Position numbers and translations under genes: made by a program. Below are positions 48,438-57,150 of a stretch of DNA of 64,000 bases, piece by piece (the stretch's first letter is position 1; each line of letters begins with the position of its first letter). The notes under the pieces were generated by a model, which was not told the origin of the DNA, did not search any database, and worked only from the letters and a program-made list of their open reading frames with translations. This DNA comes from Bog-756 sp038210245. Its GTDB lineage: Bacteria > Actinomycetota > Acidimicrobiia > Acidimicrobiales > RAAP-2. Location: NCBI GenBank assembly GCA_038210245.1, contig JBBQWW010000009.1, forward strand, positions 1 through 64,000, read 5' to 3'.

Positions 48438-50120
48438 ATGGACCGGAAGTGGTGGACGCTGATCGCCGTCTGCACCGGGACCTTCATGCTGCTGTTGGAC
48501 ATCACCGTGGTCAATGTGGCCCTGCCGGACATCCAGAAGTCGCTCCACGGGTCGTTCGCCGACCTCCAGTGGGTGGTCGATGCCTACGCCTTGACCCTGG
48601 CCGCCTTCCTGCTCACCGCCGGGGTGGTCGGCGACATGTTCGGACGGCGCCGCGTCTATGCCACCGGGGTCATCATCTTTTCGGTCTCGTCCCTGGTCTG
48701 TGGGGTGTCCACCACTCCGCTGATGCTCAACCTGTCCCGGGGCGTGCAGGGGGTCGGGGCCGCTGTCATGTTCGCCACCTCACTGGCGCTGATCGCCCAG
48801 GCATTCTCGGGCCGGGAACGGGGGACGGCCTTCGGCATCTACGGGGCGGTCCTCGGTGGGGCGGTGGCCATCGGACCGCTGTTGGGTGGAGCCATCACCA
48901 GCGGGATCGGCTGGCGCTGGATCTTCTTCCTCAACCTGCCCCTCGGCGTGGTGGCCATCGTGATCTGCCTGGCCAAGGTGCAGGACTCGCGGGACCCGAC
49001 CACCCGTCGCATCGACTGGATCGGTTTCTTCACCTTCTCCGTGTCCCTGTTCATGCTGGTCTACGCCCTGGTGCAGGGGAACGCCAAGGGATGGCACAGC
49101 CGAACCATCGTCGGGCTGTTGGTGGGCTCGGCCGTCCTGATGGTGGTGTTCCTGCTGGCCGAGTGGCTCCAAAAGGACCCCATGCTCGACCTGACCCTGT
49201 TCAAGCGACCAGCCATGGTCGGGGTCTCGCTGGCCTCGTTCAGCTTGGCCGCGTCGATCTTCGCCATGTTCCTGTACCTCTCCCTCTACCTCCAAGAGGT
49301 GCTCGGCTACGGTCCCTTCCAGGCCGGCCTGCGCTTTCTCCCGGTGACCGTGCTGGCCTTCCTGGTGGCCCCGGTGGCCGGCAAGCTGAGCGTGCGGGTG
49401 CAGTCTCGGTACCTGTTGGGGCTCGGCCTCTTTCTGGTGGCGCTGGGGTGCGAGCTGATGACCCGGGTCCATGCCGACTCCCCCTGGACGGTACTGCTCC
49501 CCGGCTTCGTGGCTGCCGGCATCGGCGTGGGCATCGTGAATCCGGTGCTCGCCGGGGCCACCGTGGCGGTGGTCCCTCCCGAGCGGAGCGGCATGGCCAC
49601 CGGGTCCTCCACCACCTTCCGACAGGTCGGCTTCGCCACCGGCATCGCCGGACTGGGGGCGGTCTTCTTGCACCAGATCCGCCCCAACACGGTGGCCGCT
49701 CTGGCGTCCAGCCCCGCCGGCCAGACCGTCCTGGCCCACGGGGGTGGGCGCCTGAATACCGCCATCAATGGGGGTGGGATCCGTGAGGCGGCCGCCTCCA
49801 TTCCCACCGCCGGGGCCCGGAACGCCCTCATCGGTGCCTACAAGGTCGGGTTCACCTCCACCTTCGACCATCTCATGGCCATCGCCACGGCCATCGCCTT
49901 CGTCGGGGCGGTGGGCTCTCTGCTCTTCGTTCGCCAACGCGACTTCGTCCCCAGCGTGTCCCCGGACGAACCGGGGCCGACCGAACCGGTGCCCCCAGCG
50001 CTGCGGCCCCGCTATGCCCACTCCAAGCGGCGCCGGCGCCGGCGCGACCCGGGGCGACCGGCCCGACCCCCGTCGGGCCGGTCACGACCGCCGGCGGGGG
50101 CCTCCTCCGACGTGGGCTGA
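48438..50120 (+). CDS. MFS exporter, DHA2 (14-TMS) family
   Basis: 560 aa from ATG 48438, with a Shine-Dalgarno. DHA2 hallmarks: LLDITVVNVALPDIQ in the first helix (motif D1), GVVGDMFGRRRVY (motif A), RGVQGVGAAVMFATSL (motif B/C region) and about 14 helices to residue ~490. A basic tail of ~45 residues with a run of Arg ends the protein. Proton-driven multidrug or metabolite export. No adjacent regulator. Confidence 0.9.
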   Translation: MDRKWWTLIAVCTGTFMLLLDITVVNVALPDIQKSLHGSFADLQWVVDAYALTLAAFLLTAGVVGDMFGRRRVYATGVIIFSVSSLVCGVSTTPLMLNLSRGVQGVGAAVMFATSLALIAQAFSGRERGTAFGIYGAVLGGAVAIGPLLGGAITSGIGWRWIFFLNLPLGVVAIVICLAKVQDSRDPTTRRIDWIGFFTFSVSLFMLVYALVQGNAKGWHSRTIVGLLVGSAVLMVVFLLAEWLQKDPMLDLTLFKRPAMVGVSLASFSLAASIFAMFLYLSLYLQEVLGYGPFQAGLRFLPVTVLAFLVAPVAGKLSVRVQSRYLLGLGLFLVALGCELMTRVHADSPWTVLLPGFVAAGIGVGIVNPVLAGATVAVVPPERSGMATGSSTTFRQVGFATGIAGLGAVFLHQIRPNTVAALASSPAGQTVLAHGGGRLNTAINGGGIREAAASIPTAGARNALIGAYKVGFTSTFDHLMAIATAIAFVGAVGSLLFVRQRDFVPSVSPDEPGPTEPVPPALRPRYAHSKRRRRRRDPGRPARPPSGRSRPPAGASSDVG

Positions 50121-50129
50121 CCCCGGCCC

Positions 50130-50375
50130 GTGAGCACTGAACGGCCCTCGGACATCCCGGCCGACCGCCCGCTGACCGAGCCCCACCCCCTCCGGCTCCC
50201 CCTCGACCATCCCGATCGGAAGCGCATCCTGGCCGCCCACGTCGCGGCCATGGACCGGGGCGAGCCCGGCTACCTCGACCCGGGCACCGGTCTCTTCGTC
50301 CTCACCGCCTCGTACCTGCTGGACCGGTCGACATGCTGTCACTCCGGGTGCCGGCACTGTCCCTACCTGGTGTGA
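50130..50375 (+). CDS. Small CxxxCxxC protein (DUF5522-like)
   Basis: 81 aa, GTG start 9 nt after the exporter stop. It ends in CCHSGCRHCPYLV, and the upstream GLFVLTASYLLDRSTC fits the small conserved family I know as DUF5522, present in many actinobacteria and Bacteroidetes. The cysteine cluster suggests metal binding. Function unknown; the N-terminus is Pro-rich and variable. Confidence 0.75.
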   Translation: MSTERPSDIPADRPLTEPHPLRLPLDHPDRKRILAAHVAAMDRGEPGYLDPGTGLFVLTASYLLDRSTCCHSGCRHCPYLV

Positions 50376-50484
50376 GCGGCCCGGCCGGCGCCGGGCCCCT
50401 GGGCGTCCGCCTAGGGTTCCACCCGGGTGCCGACACGGCCGACGCCGGCGTCATCGCTGCGGCCCACCACCAGAGGAGACGGGT

Positions 50485-51456
50485 ATGAAGACGAGGCTCA
50501 CCGACATCCTGAGGATCGAACACCCGGTCATGTTGGCCGGCATGGGAGGCGTCTCCTACGCGCCCCTGGTCACCGCAGTGTCCGAGGCGGGCGGGTTCGG
50601 CTGCCTCGGGGCCTCGACCATGAGCGATGAGCGCATGGTGGCCGAGATCGCCGAGGTGAAGGCGGCCACCGACAAGCCCTTCGGCGTCGACCTGCTCACG
50701 GCCATGCCCGGGAACCTGGTCGGCCAGGTGGAGCAGATCATCGCCGGCGGTGCGTCGGTGTTCGTGGCCGGGCTCGGGGTTCCGGCCGAGGTGGTCGAGC
50801 TCTGTCACCGGAATGACGTGCTGGTCATCAACATGTGCGGGAAGGTCGACCATGCCCGCCGGGCCCTGGAGGCCGGATGCGACATCGTGGTGGCCCAGGG
50901 CACTGAGGCCGGAGGCCACACCGGCCAGGTCGCCACGCTGCCCCTGGTCCCTCAGATCGTCGATGCCGTCGGTGCCCACATCCCGGTGGTGGCGGCCGGC
51001 GGGATCTTCGACGGGAGGGGCCTGGCCGCGGCACTGGCCCTGGGGGCAGATGGGGTGTGGGTGGGCACCCGGTTCATCGCCACGCCCGAGGCCCGCGGGG
51101 TGGCCGGCTACAAGGACGCCCTCATCCGGACCAAGGAGGACGGCACCACCATCAGCCGGGCCTTCTCCGGGAAGACCATGCGAGTGGTGCGCAACGAGAC
51201 CACCCGGTTCTACGAGGAGCACCCGACCGAGCTCAGCCCGTTCCCGGCCCAGTTGGGCAAGGCCATGGAGGAGGGCTCGTTCCACCTGGGCGGGGACGAG
51301 GAGACGCCGGGTGTCGATCCCGATCGCGAGTGCTACCCGACCGGCCAGGGGGTCGGGGGCATCCAGACGGTGATGCCGGCGGCCAGCATCGTGGCCCAGA
51401 TGGTGGAGCAGGCCGAGCACATCCTGGGTCAGCTGGGTACGGCCGCGCCCGCCTGA
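50485..51456 (+). CDS. Nitronate monooxygenase-family FMN protein
   Basis: 323 aa, ATG with AGAGGAGA 6 nt upstream. TIM barrel with HPVMLAGMGGVSYAPL, GGFGCLGASTM, AQGTEAGGHTG (FMN phosphate site) and AAGGIFDGRGLAAAL. Same superfamily as the IpdC-like gene at 15866 but shorter and with a different C-terminus, so probably a different substrate. A TAGGGT hexamer (50412-50417) and the perfect palindrome GACGCCGGCGTC (50441-50452) lie upstream and may be its promoter and operator. Confidence 0.85.
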   Translation: MKTRLTDILRIEHPVMLAGMGGVSYAPLVTAVSEAGGFGCLGASTMSDERMVAEIAEVKAATDKPFGVDLLTAMPGNLVGQVEQIIAGGASVFVAGLGVPAEVVELCHRNDVLVINMCGKVDHARRALEAGCDIVVAQGTEAGGHTGQVATLPLVPQIVDAVGAHIPVVAAGGIFDGRGLAAALALGADGVWVGTRFIATPEARGVAGYKDALIRTKEDGTTISRAFSGKTMRVVRNETTRFYEEHPTELSPFPAQLGKAMEEGSFHLGGDEETPGVDPDRECYPTGQGVGGIQTVMPAASIVAQMVEQAEHILGQLGTAAPA

Positions 51457-51504
51457 CCCAACCGCCTACACCGCCGGAGCCCGGTCGGCCCAGGCGCCAG
51501 CGCC

Positions 51505-53046
51505 TCAGTCCGACCGGAGGACGTCACGGTCGCCGGCCCGCACTCCGGCGATGATGTCCCGGTAGGCACCGGCCGAGTCGTCGCCGAGGGCGTCGGTGTC
51601 CATCCAACGCATCCCCGGCGCGCCGCGCTGGCGGTCGGCCCCGTAAAGGCCGAAACGGGGCTCGTAGGACCCCCACTCGTAGTTGTCCACCAGCGACCAG
51701 TGCCAGTAGCCGGTCACCGGCACTCCGTCGTCGACCGCCGCCATCACCGCGGCCACGTTCTCCCGCAGGTAGCGGGGCCGGTCCCAACCGTCGAGCCGGG
51801 GCCACGAGTCCCCGCTGGTGACCCGGTTGCACAGACCGTTCTCGACCACCCACAACGGCAGCCCCGGGGCCAGGTCCCGCTGAGCGCCCAACCACCGGGT
51901 GAGGGCGGCGGGATCGGGCACGTCGTCCCAGAGCTCCCGGGTGGGCCGCGGGTTGCGGCCACCCGCCGTCCGGTGGCCGGGCCGTCGGAAGTGCCGGGAC
52001 ACCGTCGGGTCGTACCAGTCGATGCCGAGGACGTCGAGCGTCCGATCGAAGGGGCTGTCGTAGACCGCGTCCACCGCCCGTCGGGGCACCGGCGATCGGC
52101 GGTGGATCACTCCACGGCCGAACGACCCCGTTCCCGACCCGGTGCCGGTGCCGCGCCGCTGTCCGTAGGGCGAGGTGGAGGCCCCGAGCCGCCGGACCAT
52201 GCGCTCGAGCACCCCCGAAGGCGGCACCAACGAGTCGTGCTGGCGGGCCCGGTCGGCCAGCCAGGTGTCGACCTGCCCCCGTTCCACCCCCGCGCTGCGG
52301 GCCAGGAGCACGTCGGTCAGCATGCGGTCGTAGGCATAGGCGCTCATGGAGGAGTTGTTGGTGGTCACCACGGCGTCGGGTCGGGCCCGGTGGATGACCT
52401 CGTAGCCCAGGACGTGGGCGGTCAACAGGTGGTCGACGGCGATGGCGGCATCGTCGAACGCCAGCGTCCTGCCGGGGGGAAACATGCCCAAGAGCCATGA
52501 CCCGATGGCCAGGACGTTGATCTCGTTGATGGTGACCCACCACCGCACCCAGGGCGCCAACGTCTCGACGGCGACCTCCACCCACTCGCGATACCGGGAC
52601 GGCGCGTCCGGCCGGAGCCAGAGGTCCTCGCCCAGCCAGGCCGGATGGGTGAAGTGGTGCAGGGTCACCAGCGGCTCGAGCCCGCGGTCGAGGCACCCGC
52701 CCACGATGGCCACATAGGCGTCGAGGGCGGCCACGTCCGGACCACGATCATCGGGGAACACCCGGGCCCACTCCACCCCCAGCCGGAAGCTGGTGCACCC
52801 GATGGCGGCAGCACGGTCGAGGGCCTCCTCGGGGTGCTCCCAGAAACCAACGGCGTTCCCCGAGGGCTCCACCCGGCCGACCTGCTCCCAGGGCAGCCAG
52901 TTGTTGGCCGGTTCCCCCGGCCCGTTGAAGCCCCCCTCGACCTGGAACCCGGCCGTGGCCACCCCGAAGACGAAGTCGTCGGGCCGGCCGGGTCGGCCCG
53001 GGCCGCCCGACCCCGTCGCTTCCACGCTGGAGGACAACGTCCCCAC
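51505..53046 (-). CDS. Glycoside hydrolase family 1 (beta-glucosidase-like)
   Basis: 513 aa from GTG 53046, preceded by GGAG at 7 nt; the frame is open further upstream only as antisense of the next gene. GH1 barrel: FVFGVATAGFQVEGG, acid/base E175 in TINEINV (family TFNEP, here N-E-I), nucleophile E402 in WVVENGL, and YWHWSLVDNYEWGSY close to the end. Retaining beta-glycosidase, substrate unknown. No signal peptide, so cytoplasmic. A divergent thiolase-like operon begins 144 bp away. Confidence 0.85.
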   Translation of the reverse strand: MGTLSSSVEATGSGGPGRPGRPDDFVFGVATAGFQVEGGFNGPGEPANNWLPWEQVGRVEPSGNAVGFWEHPEEALDRAAAIGCTSFRLGVEWARVFPDDRGPDVAALDAYVAIVGGCLDRGLEPLVTLHHFTHPAWLGEDLWLRPDAPSRYREWVEVAVETLAPWVRWWVTINEINVLAIGSWLLGMFPPGRTLAFDDAAIAVDHLLTAHVLGYEVIHRARPDAVVTTNNSSMSAYAYDRMLTDVLLARSAGVERGQVDTWLADRARQHDSLVPPSGVLERMVRRLGASTSPYGQRRGTGTGSGTGSFGRGVIHRRSPVPRRAVDAVYDSPFDRTLDVLGIDWYDPTVSRHFRRPGHRTAGGRNPRPTRELWDDVPDPAALTRWLGAQRDLAPGLPLWVVENGLCNRVTSGDSWPRLDGWDRPRYLRENVAAVMAAVDDGVPVTGYWHWSLVDNYEWGSYEPRFGLYGADRQRGAPGMRWMDTDALGDDSAGAYRDIIAGVRAGDRDVLRSD

Positions 53047-53190
53047 CTTTCCACTCCGTGCCGGCCGTCCGGAGTCCTGGGTTCCGTCGATGCCGCCCGT
53101 GTCGGATGGCGATGGTAGCTTGCGGCCGAAGGTGCCCCGTGTCCCCTCCCACTCCGACGACCGACCGCTGCCCGTGAGCGGACCGAGCCG

Positions 53191-54717
53191 GTGACCGGCC
53201 CCTCGCCCGAGCGGGTGCCGGTGGTGGTGGCTGCCGGCCAGTCCATCGAACGGGACGCCGTGGTGAACCCGGTCGACCTGATGGAGCGGGCCTGTGAGCA
53301 GGCCCTGGCCCTGGCGCCCGCCCTGCGGGGGGCGATCGACCGGCTCTCGGTGGTGGACGTCATGACCCGTACCGGACCGGCCCCCGCCACCGAGCTGGCC
53401 CGGCGGATCGGGGCGGGGAGCGCGGCCTGCGAGGTCTCGACCATCGGCGGCAACACCCCCCAGGGGCTGGTCAACCGGGCGGCCACCGACATCGCCGAGG
53501 GCCGCCTGTCGGTGACGGTCATCGCCGGAGCTGAGGCCATCCGCTCCTCGCGGGCCCGACGGGCCGCCGGCCTGCCCAGGGACGACGGCGACACCGGGCT
53601 TCCGGCCGATCCGGTGGTCGGCGACGACCTCCCCGGCGTGGGGCCGGCCGAGCTGGCCATCAGCCTGTTGATCCCGGTCCACGTGTATCCGCTGTTCGAG
53701 AGCGTGGTGGCGGCGCGGGCCGGGCACGACACCGACACCCACCGCCGGGCCATGGGCCGCCTGTTCGCCCCGTTCACCCGGGTGGCCGCCGACCATCCCT
53801 ACGCCTGGTTCCCCATCGCCCGCACCGCCGACGAGATCGCCACACCGTCAGCCCAGAACCGGATCGTGGCCGAGCCGTACACCAAGCTCATGACAGCGTT
53901 CCTCGGTTCGGATCAGGGGGCGGCGCTGGTGGTGTGCTCCCTGGCTGCCGCCCGTCGGGCTGGGGTGGCCGACCGGGCCGTGTTCGTCTGGTCCGGGGCA
54001 GAGGCCACCGACGTGCGGTTCCCGACCGCCCGCCCCGACCTCGGTCGGTCCCCGGCCATCGCCGCCGCCGGCCGGGCGCTGTTCGATGCCGCATCCGTGG
54101 CCGCCGGGGCCGGGGCGGACGTCGGGGTGGACGATCTCCGGTGGCTCGACCTCTACTCGTGCTTCCCCTCGGCGGTGGGGCTGGCCACCGAGGCACTGGG
54201 GCTGGCTTCCGACGACCGGCGGGGACTGACCGTCACCGGCGGTCTCCCCTACTTCGGGGGACCGGGCAACAACTACACCACCCACGGCATCGGGACCGTG
54301 ACCGACTTGGTCCGTGGGTCCGATACCGGCACGCTGGGAATGGCCACCGGGCTGGGTTGGTTCGTCACCAAGCACGCCTTGGGCCTCTACGGCTCCACCC
54401 CCCCGCCGGCCGGCTTCCGTCGTGGGGACACCGCCGTCGCCCAGGCCCGGATCGACGGCTCGGCCGTCGAGACGGCGGCGGAGGTGGACCAGGCCACGGT
54501 GGCCACGGTGGTGGCGGCCACCGTGATCCGGGACGGCCAGGGAGCCGCCACCGGCGCGCCGGTGATCGCCCGGCTGCCTGACGGGCGCCAGATGGCCCTG
54601 GCCCCGGCCGACCTGGAGGTCACCGAGGCCATGGGCACCCTGGACGCCCCCGGACTGGTCGGAGGGTCCGTGGTCGTCCAGTCCGGTCCGGCGCGCTACC
54701 GTCTGGCGGCAGGCTGA
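53191..54717 (+). CDS. Thiolase-like protein with C-terminal OB-type domain (TLP1-like)
   Basis: 508 aa, GTG start. Thiolase-superfamily core with VEVSTIGGNTPQGLVNRAA, GAEAIRSSRARR, DLYSCFPSAVGLATEALGL and VTGGLPYFGGPGNNYTTHG. The nucleophilic cysteine of degradative thiolases is not visible in the first half (SAACEVSTIGGNTPQ replaces it), which is usual for SCP-x/TLP1-like proteins. The C-terminal ~110 residues form the extra domain seen in TLP1. Possible role: CoA-ester handling in fatty-acid or sterol metabolism. Followed by an enoyl-CoA hydratase gene after 18 nt. Confidence 0.8.
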   Translation: MTGPSPERVPVVVAAGQSIERDAVVNPVDLMERACEQALALAPALRGAIDRLSVVDVMTRTGPAPATELARRIGAGSAACEVSTIGGNTPQGLVNRAATDIAEGRLSVTVIAGAEAIRSSRARRAAGLPRDDGDTGLPADPVVGDDLPGVGPAELAISLLIPVHVYPLFESVVAARAGHDTDTHRRAMGRLFAPFTRVAADHPYAWFPIARTADEIATPSAQNRIVAEPYTKLMTAFLGSDQGAALVVCSLAAARRAGVADRAVFVWSGAEATDVRFPTARPDLGRSPAIAAAGRALFDAASVAAGAGADVGVDDLRWLDLYSCFPSAVGLATEALGLASDDRRGLTVTGGLPYFGGPGNNYTTHGIGTVTDLVRGSDTGTLGMATGLGWFVTKHALGLYGSTPPPAGFRRGDTAVAQARIDGSAVETAAEVDQATVATVVAATVIRDGQGAATGAPVIARLPDGRQMALAPADLEVTEAMGTLDAPGLVGGSVVVQSGPARYRLAAG

Positions 54718-54735
54718 CCACACAGGGAGACCGCC

Positions 54736-55506
54736 ATGTCCGAACTGCTTCGTGAACGCCAGGGTCACATCGAGATCCTCACCATCAACCGGCCCGAGGC
54801 CCGCAACGCCATCAACGGTGCCGTGTCCCGCGCCTTCACCGAAGCCTTCGACGAGCTGGAGGCCGACGACGACTGCTGGGTGGTGATCGTCACCGGCAGC
54901 GGGGACAAGGCCTTCAGCGCCGGCATGGACCTCAAGGCCTTCACCGCCGGGGAGGCCGGCGAGATCATGGGGGCCAAGGGCGGTTTCGGGGGCATCGCCC
55001 AACGGGACTTCGCCAAGCCCATGATCGCCGCCGTCAACGGGTCGGCCCTGGCCGGCGGGTGCGAGATCATGCTCTCCTGCGATCTGGTGGTGGCCGTCGA
55101 GGAGGCCAAGTTCGGGATACCCGAGGTCAAGCGGGGCCTGATGGCCGGGGCCGGCGGCCTCATCCGGCTCCCCAAGCGCATCCCCCCGGCCATCGCCCTC
55201 GAGCTGGCCCTCACCGGCGATCCCATCGACGCCCAACGGGCCCTGGCCCTCGGCCTGATCAACCGGGTGGTCCCGGCAGACCGGCTCATGGAGGAGGCGT
55301 TGGCCCTGGCCGGCACCATCGCCGACAACGCCCCCCTCGCCGTCCGGGCCTCCAAGCGGGTCATGAAGCAGGCCGGCGAGCTCCCCGACGCCGAGGGCTG
55401 GGCCATCAACAACGCGGCCATGCCCGCGGTGTTCGGCTCGGCCGACGCCATGGAGGGCCCCACTGCCTTCGCCGAGAAGCGGAAGCCCAACTGGTCCGGC
55501 CGGTGA
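54736..55506 (+). CDS. Enoyl-CoA hydratase/isomerase
   Basis: 256 aa, ATG with GGGAGA upstream. Crotonase fold: INRPEARNAINGAV, KAFSAGMDLKAF (first oxyanion segment) and GSALAGGCEIMLSCDLVVA (second); the catalytic E of ECH1 is replaced around GIPEVKRGLMAGAGG, in which one E is kept. Hydrates enoyl-CoA in beta-oxidation. Between the thiolase-like gene and a small membrane protein; overlaps the latter by 4 nt. Confidence 0.9.
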   Translation: MSELLRERQGHIEILTINRPEARNAINGAVSRAFTEAFDELEADDDCWVVIVTGSGDKAFSAGMDLKAFTAGEAGEIMGAKGGFGGIAQRDFAKPMIAAVNGSALAGGCEIMLSCDLVVAVEEAKFGIPEVKRGLMAGAGGLIRLPKRIPPAIALELALTGDPIDAQRALALGLINRVVPADRLMEEALALAGTIADNAPLAVRASKRVMKQAGELPDAEGWAINNAAMPAVFGSADAMEGPTAFAEKRKPNWSGR

Positions 55507-55937
55507 CCGGCCTGCTCGGCACCGACGTCCCCTCCCTCGCCGACGGCCTGGGCGGGTTCCGGCTGATCCTGCACGTGCTCGCCGCCACCATCTGGGTGGG
55601 CGGGCAGTTCACCGTGGTGGGCCTGCTCCCTACGGTCCGCACGTTCGGCGAGGAGGCCCCCCGAGCGGTGGGTCGGGCCCTCGGGCGCCTGCTCTGGCCG
55701 GCCTACGCCCTCCTGGTGGTCACCGGGTTCTGGAATATCGGTGCCCTCACCGTCAAGGACGCCTCGTCGGCCTGGAAGGCCGTGCTCATGGTCAAGATCG
55801 CCGTGGTGGTGGTGGCCGGGGTGGCCGTGTTCCTCCATCAGCGGGCCTCGAGCAGGCGGGCCACGGCCGTCTGGGGGGCCATCGGAGCCCTGGCCTCCGT
55901 GGCTGCCCTGGGCCTGGGAGTGTTTCTGGCGGGCTGA
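55503..55937 (+). CDS. Small four-helix membrane protein (CopD-like)
   Basis: 144 aa from GTG 55503 (GTGA overlap with the previous stop). Four hydrophobic helices; the first carries LHVLAATIWVGGQFTVVG, the H-x(3)-I-W-x-G-G pattern of CopD-type and related membrane proteins, in which the histidine may bind heme or copper. Ends in ALGLGVFLAG. Function unknown; co-translated with the enoyl-CoA hydratase. Confidence 0.7.
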   Translation: MTGLLGTDVPSLADGLGGFRLILHVLAATIWVGGQFTVVGLLPTVRTFGEEAPRAVGRALGRLLWPAYALLVVTGFWNIGALTVKDASSAWKAVLMVKIAVVVVAGVAVFLHQRASSRRATAVWGAIGALASVAALGLGVFLAG

Positions 55938-56006
55938 CCAGGACATCCGTCCAGAGCGCCGGCGCCGAAGACCCGGGAGCGCCCCGTGGCGCCGCTGCGC
56001 AGCGAA

Positions 56007-56030
56007 CCAGGTCGGACAGGTCTAACCTGG
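56007..56030 (+). promoter_or_regulatory. Promoter with inverted repeat before tatA
   Basis: TAACCT (56023-56028) is a good -10. CCAGGT (56007-56012) and ACCTGG (56025-56030) are exact inverted arms 12 nt apart around it. The leader of ~40 nt contains GAGAAGGAGA before the GTG. Confidence 0.45.
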
Positions 56031-56071
56031 ATACCGCAGCCCCTAGGCAGCTCAGAGAAGGAGACACACCC

Positions 56072-56353
56072 GTGCACTTCGGCCCACCCTCAGAGATCTT
56101 CGGCGTAGACGGCATCATCATCCTGGTCGTCGTGGTACTGGTCCTGTTCGGATCCACTCAGATCCCCAAGCTGGCCCGCTCGCTGGGCTCGGCCCAGAAG
56201 GAGTTCAAGAAGGGGCTGGACGAGGGCTCCACCGACGACGGGAAGGGCAACGCCGCCGTGGTCCAGGCCACGCCGCCCGCCGCGGTCAGCCCGCCGGTGG
56301 CTCCTCCGGCCGTCCAGGTGAACGTCGAGGGCCAGCCGGGCTCGGCGTCCTGA
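56072..56353 (+). CDS. tatA: Sec-independent protein translocase TatA
   Basis: 93 aa, GTG start with GAAGGAGA upstream. One N-terminal helix (about 13-27, DGIIILVVVVLVLFG) followed by the hinge STQIPKLARSLGSAQKEFKKG, the amphipathic helix of TatA/E. The tail is Pro/Ala-rich. It would form the pore of the twin-arginine pathway together with TatC, which is not in this window. Confidence 0.88.
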   Translation: MHFGPPSEIFGVDGIIILVVVVLVLFGSTQIPKLARSLGSAQKEFKKGLDEGSTDDGKGNAAVVQATPPAAVSPPVAPPAVQVNVEGQPGSAS

Positions 56354-56385
56354 CGACCCTCGCGGTCACCCGTCGCTAGGTCGTC

Positions 56386-57147
56386 ATGAGCGAGGGTCCC
56401 GCATCCGGCACGAATCCGCCGGCACCTACCACGACCGGGCGTCGTCGCTGGATCCCCTTCTGGGTGCTCCAGCTCACCGAACTGGTGGTGGCCTTCATCT
56501 TCGTGGACATCTCCGTCCACGTGTCCAACAGTGGCCTGATGGTGGCGGCGGCCATGGCCTTCGCCACCCTGGCCATCACCGCCCACGGCCCACTGGGGAT
56601 CGTCCGGATCTGTCGTCCCCTGCTCCACCTGACCCTGTTGATCGCCGCCGCCGCCCTGGTGGCCGTAGCCCCCATCGTCCCGGCCCTGCGCCCGGACATC
56701 GAAGGGATCATCGTGGTGGAGTTCGGCGCCATCGGGCTCATCCGACTGGCTACCCTCACTGACATGCAACCGTCATCCCGCTCCCGCCGTGCGGTCGGAT
56801 CCCTGAGGTCTGACCCCACCGTCATCGAGGCCACCGCCGTCGAGGCCACCCGCAACCCGGCCCGGCCCGGCCCGTCGGGCGAGGGCCCGTCCGACCCACC
56901 GTCGTCTACCGGGGCCGCCGCTCGCTGGGCCGGACGGGCCGCCGGGACCGCCTCGGCCTCGAGCCGCCGGGCCATGGCCAAGCACCGTCCCGTCGCTGAG
57001 GCCAAGGCGAAGAAGGCCATCCGGGGGGCCGGTCGACTCACCGGGAAGGTCACCTCACCGGCCCACGGCGCTCGGTCCGGGGCTCCGGACGACCTCCCGT
57101 CCGGCGGCGTGTCGGGCCCCCCTTCCGGCACCACGCCGGGCAGCTGA
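56386..57147 (+). CDS. Membrane protein with long basic tail, unknown function
   Basis: 253 aa. Three to four hydrophobic helices between residues about 24 and 125 (WVLQLTELVVAFIFVDISV, LMVAAAMAFATLAIT, LLHLTLLIAAAALVAVAPI), then ~120 residues of Pro/Ser/Ala/Lys-rich disordered sequence (AMAKHRPVAEAKAKKAIRG). No family recognised. It lies 32 nt after tatA and 3 nt before the alkylsulfatase-like gene, so it is probably co-transcribed. Confidence 0.65.
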   Translation: MSEGPASGTNPPAPTTTGRRRWIPFWVLQLTELVVAFIFVDISVHVSNSGLMVAAAMAFATLAITAHGPLGIVRICRPLLHLTLLIAAAALVAVAPIVPALRPDIEGIIVVEFGAIGLIRLATLTDMQPSSRSRRAVGSLRSDPTVIEATAVEATRNPARPGPSGEGPSDPPSSTGAAARWAGRAAGTASASSRRAMAKHRPVAEAKAKKAIRGAGRLTGKVTSPAHGARSGAPDDLPSGGVSGPPSGTTPGS

Positions 57148-57150
57148 CCG

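Noticed and set aside
50441..50452. GACGCCGGCGTC as a sixth member of the CTGACG palindrome family
   Set aside because: The half-site is similar, but the spacer is 4 instead of 3 and the outer bases differ; such GC palindromes are common in this composition.
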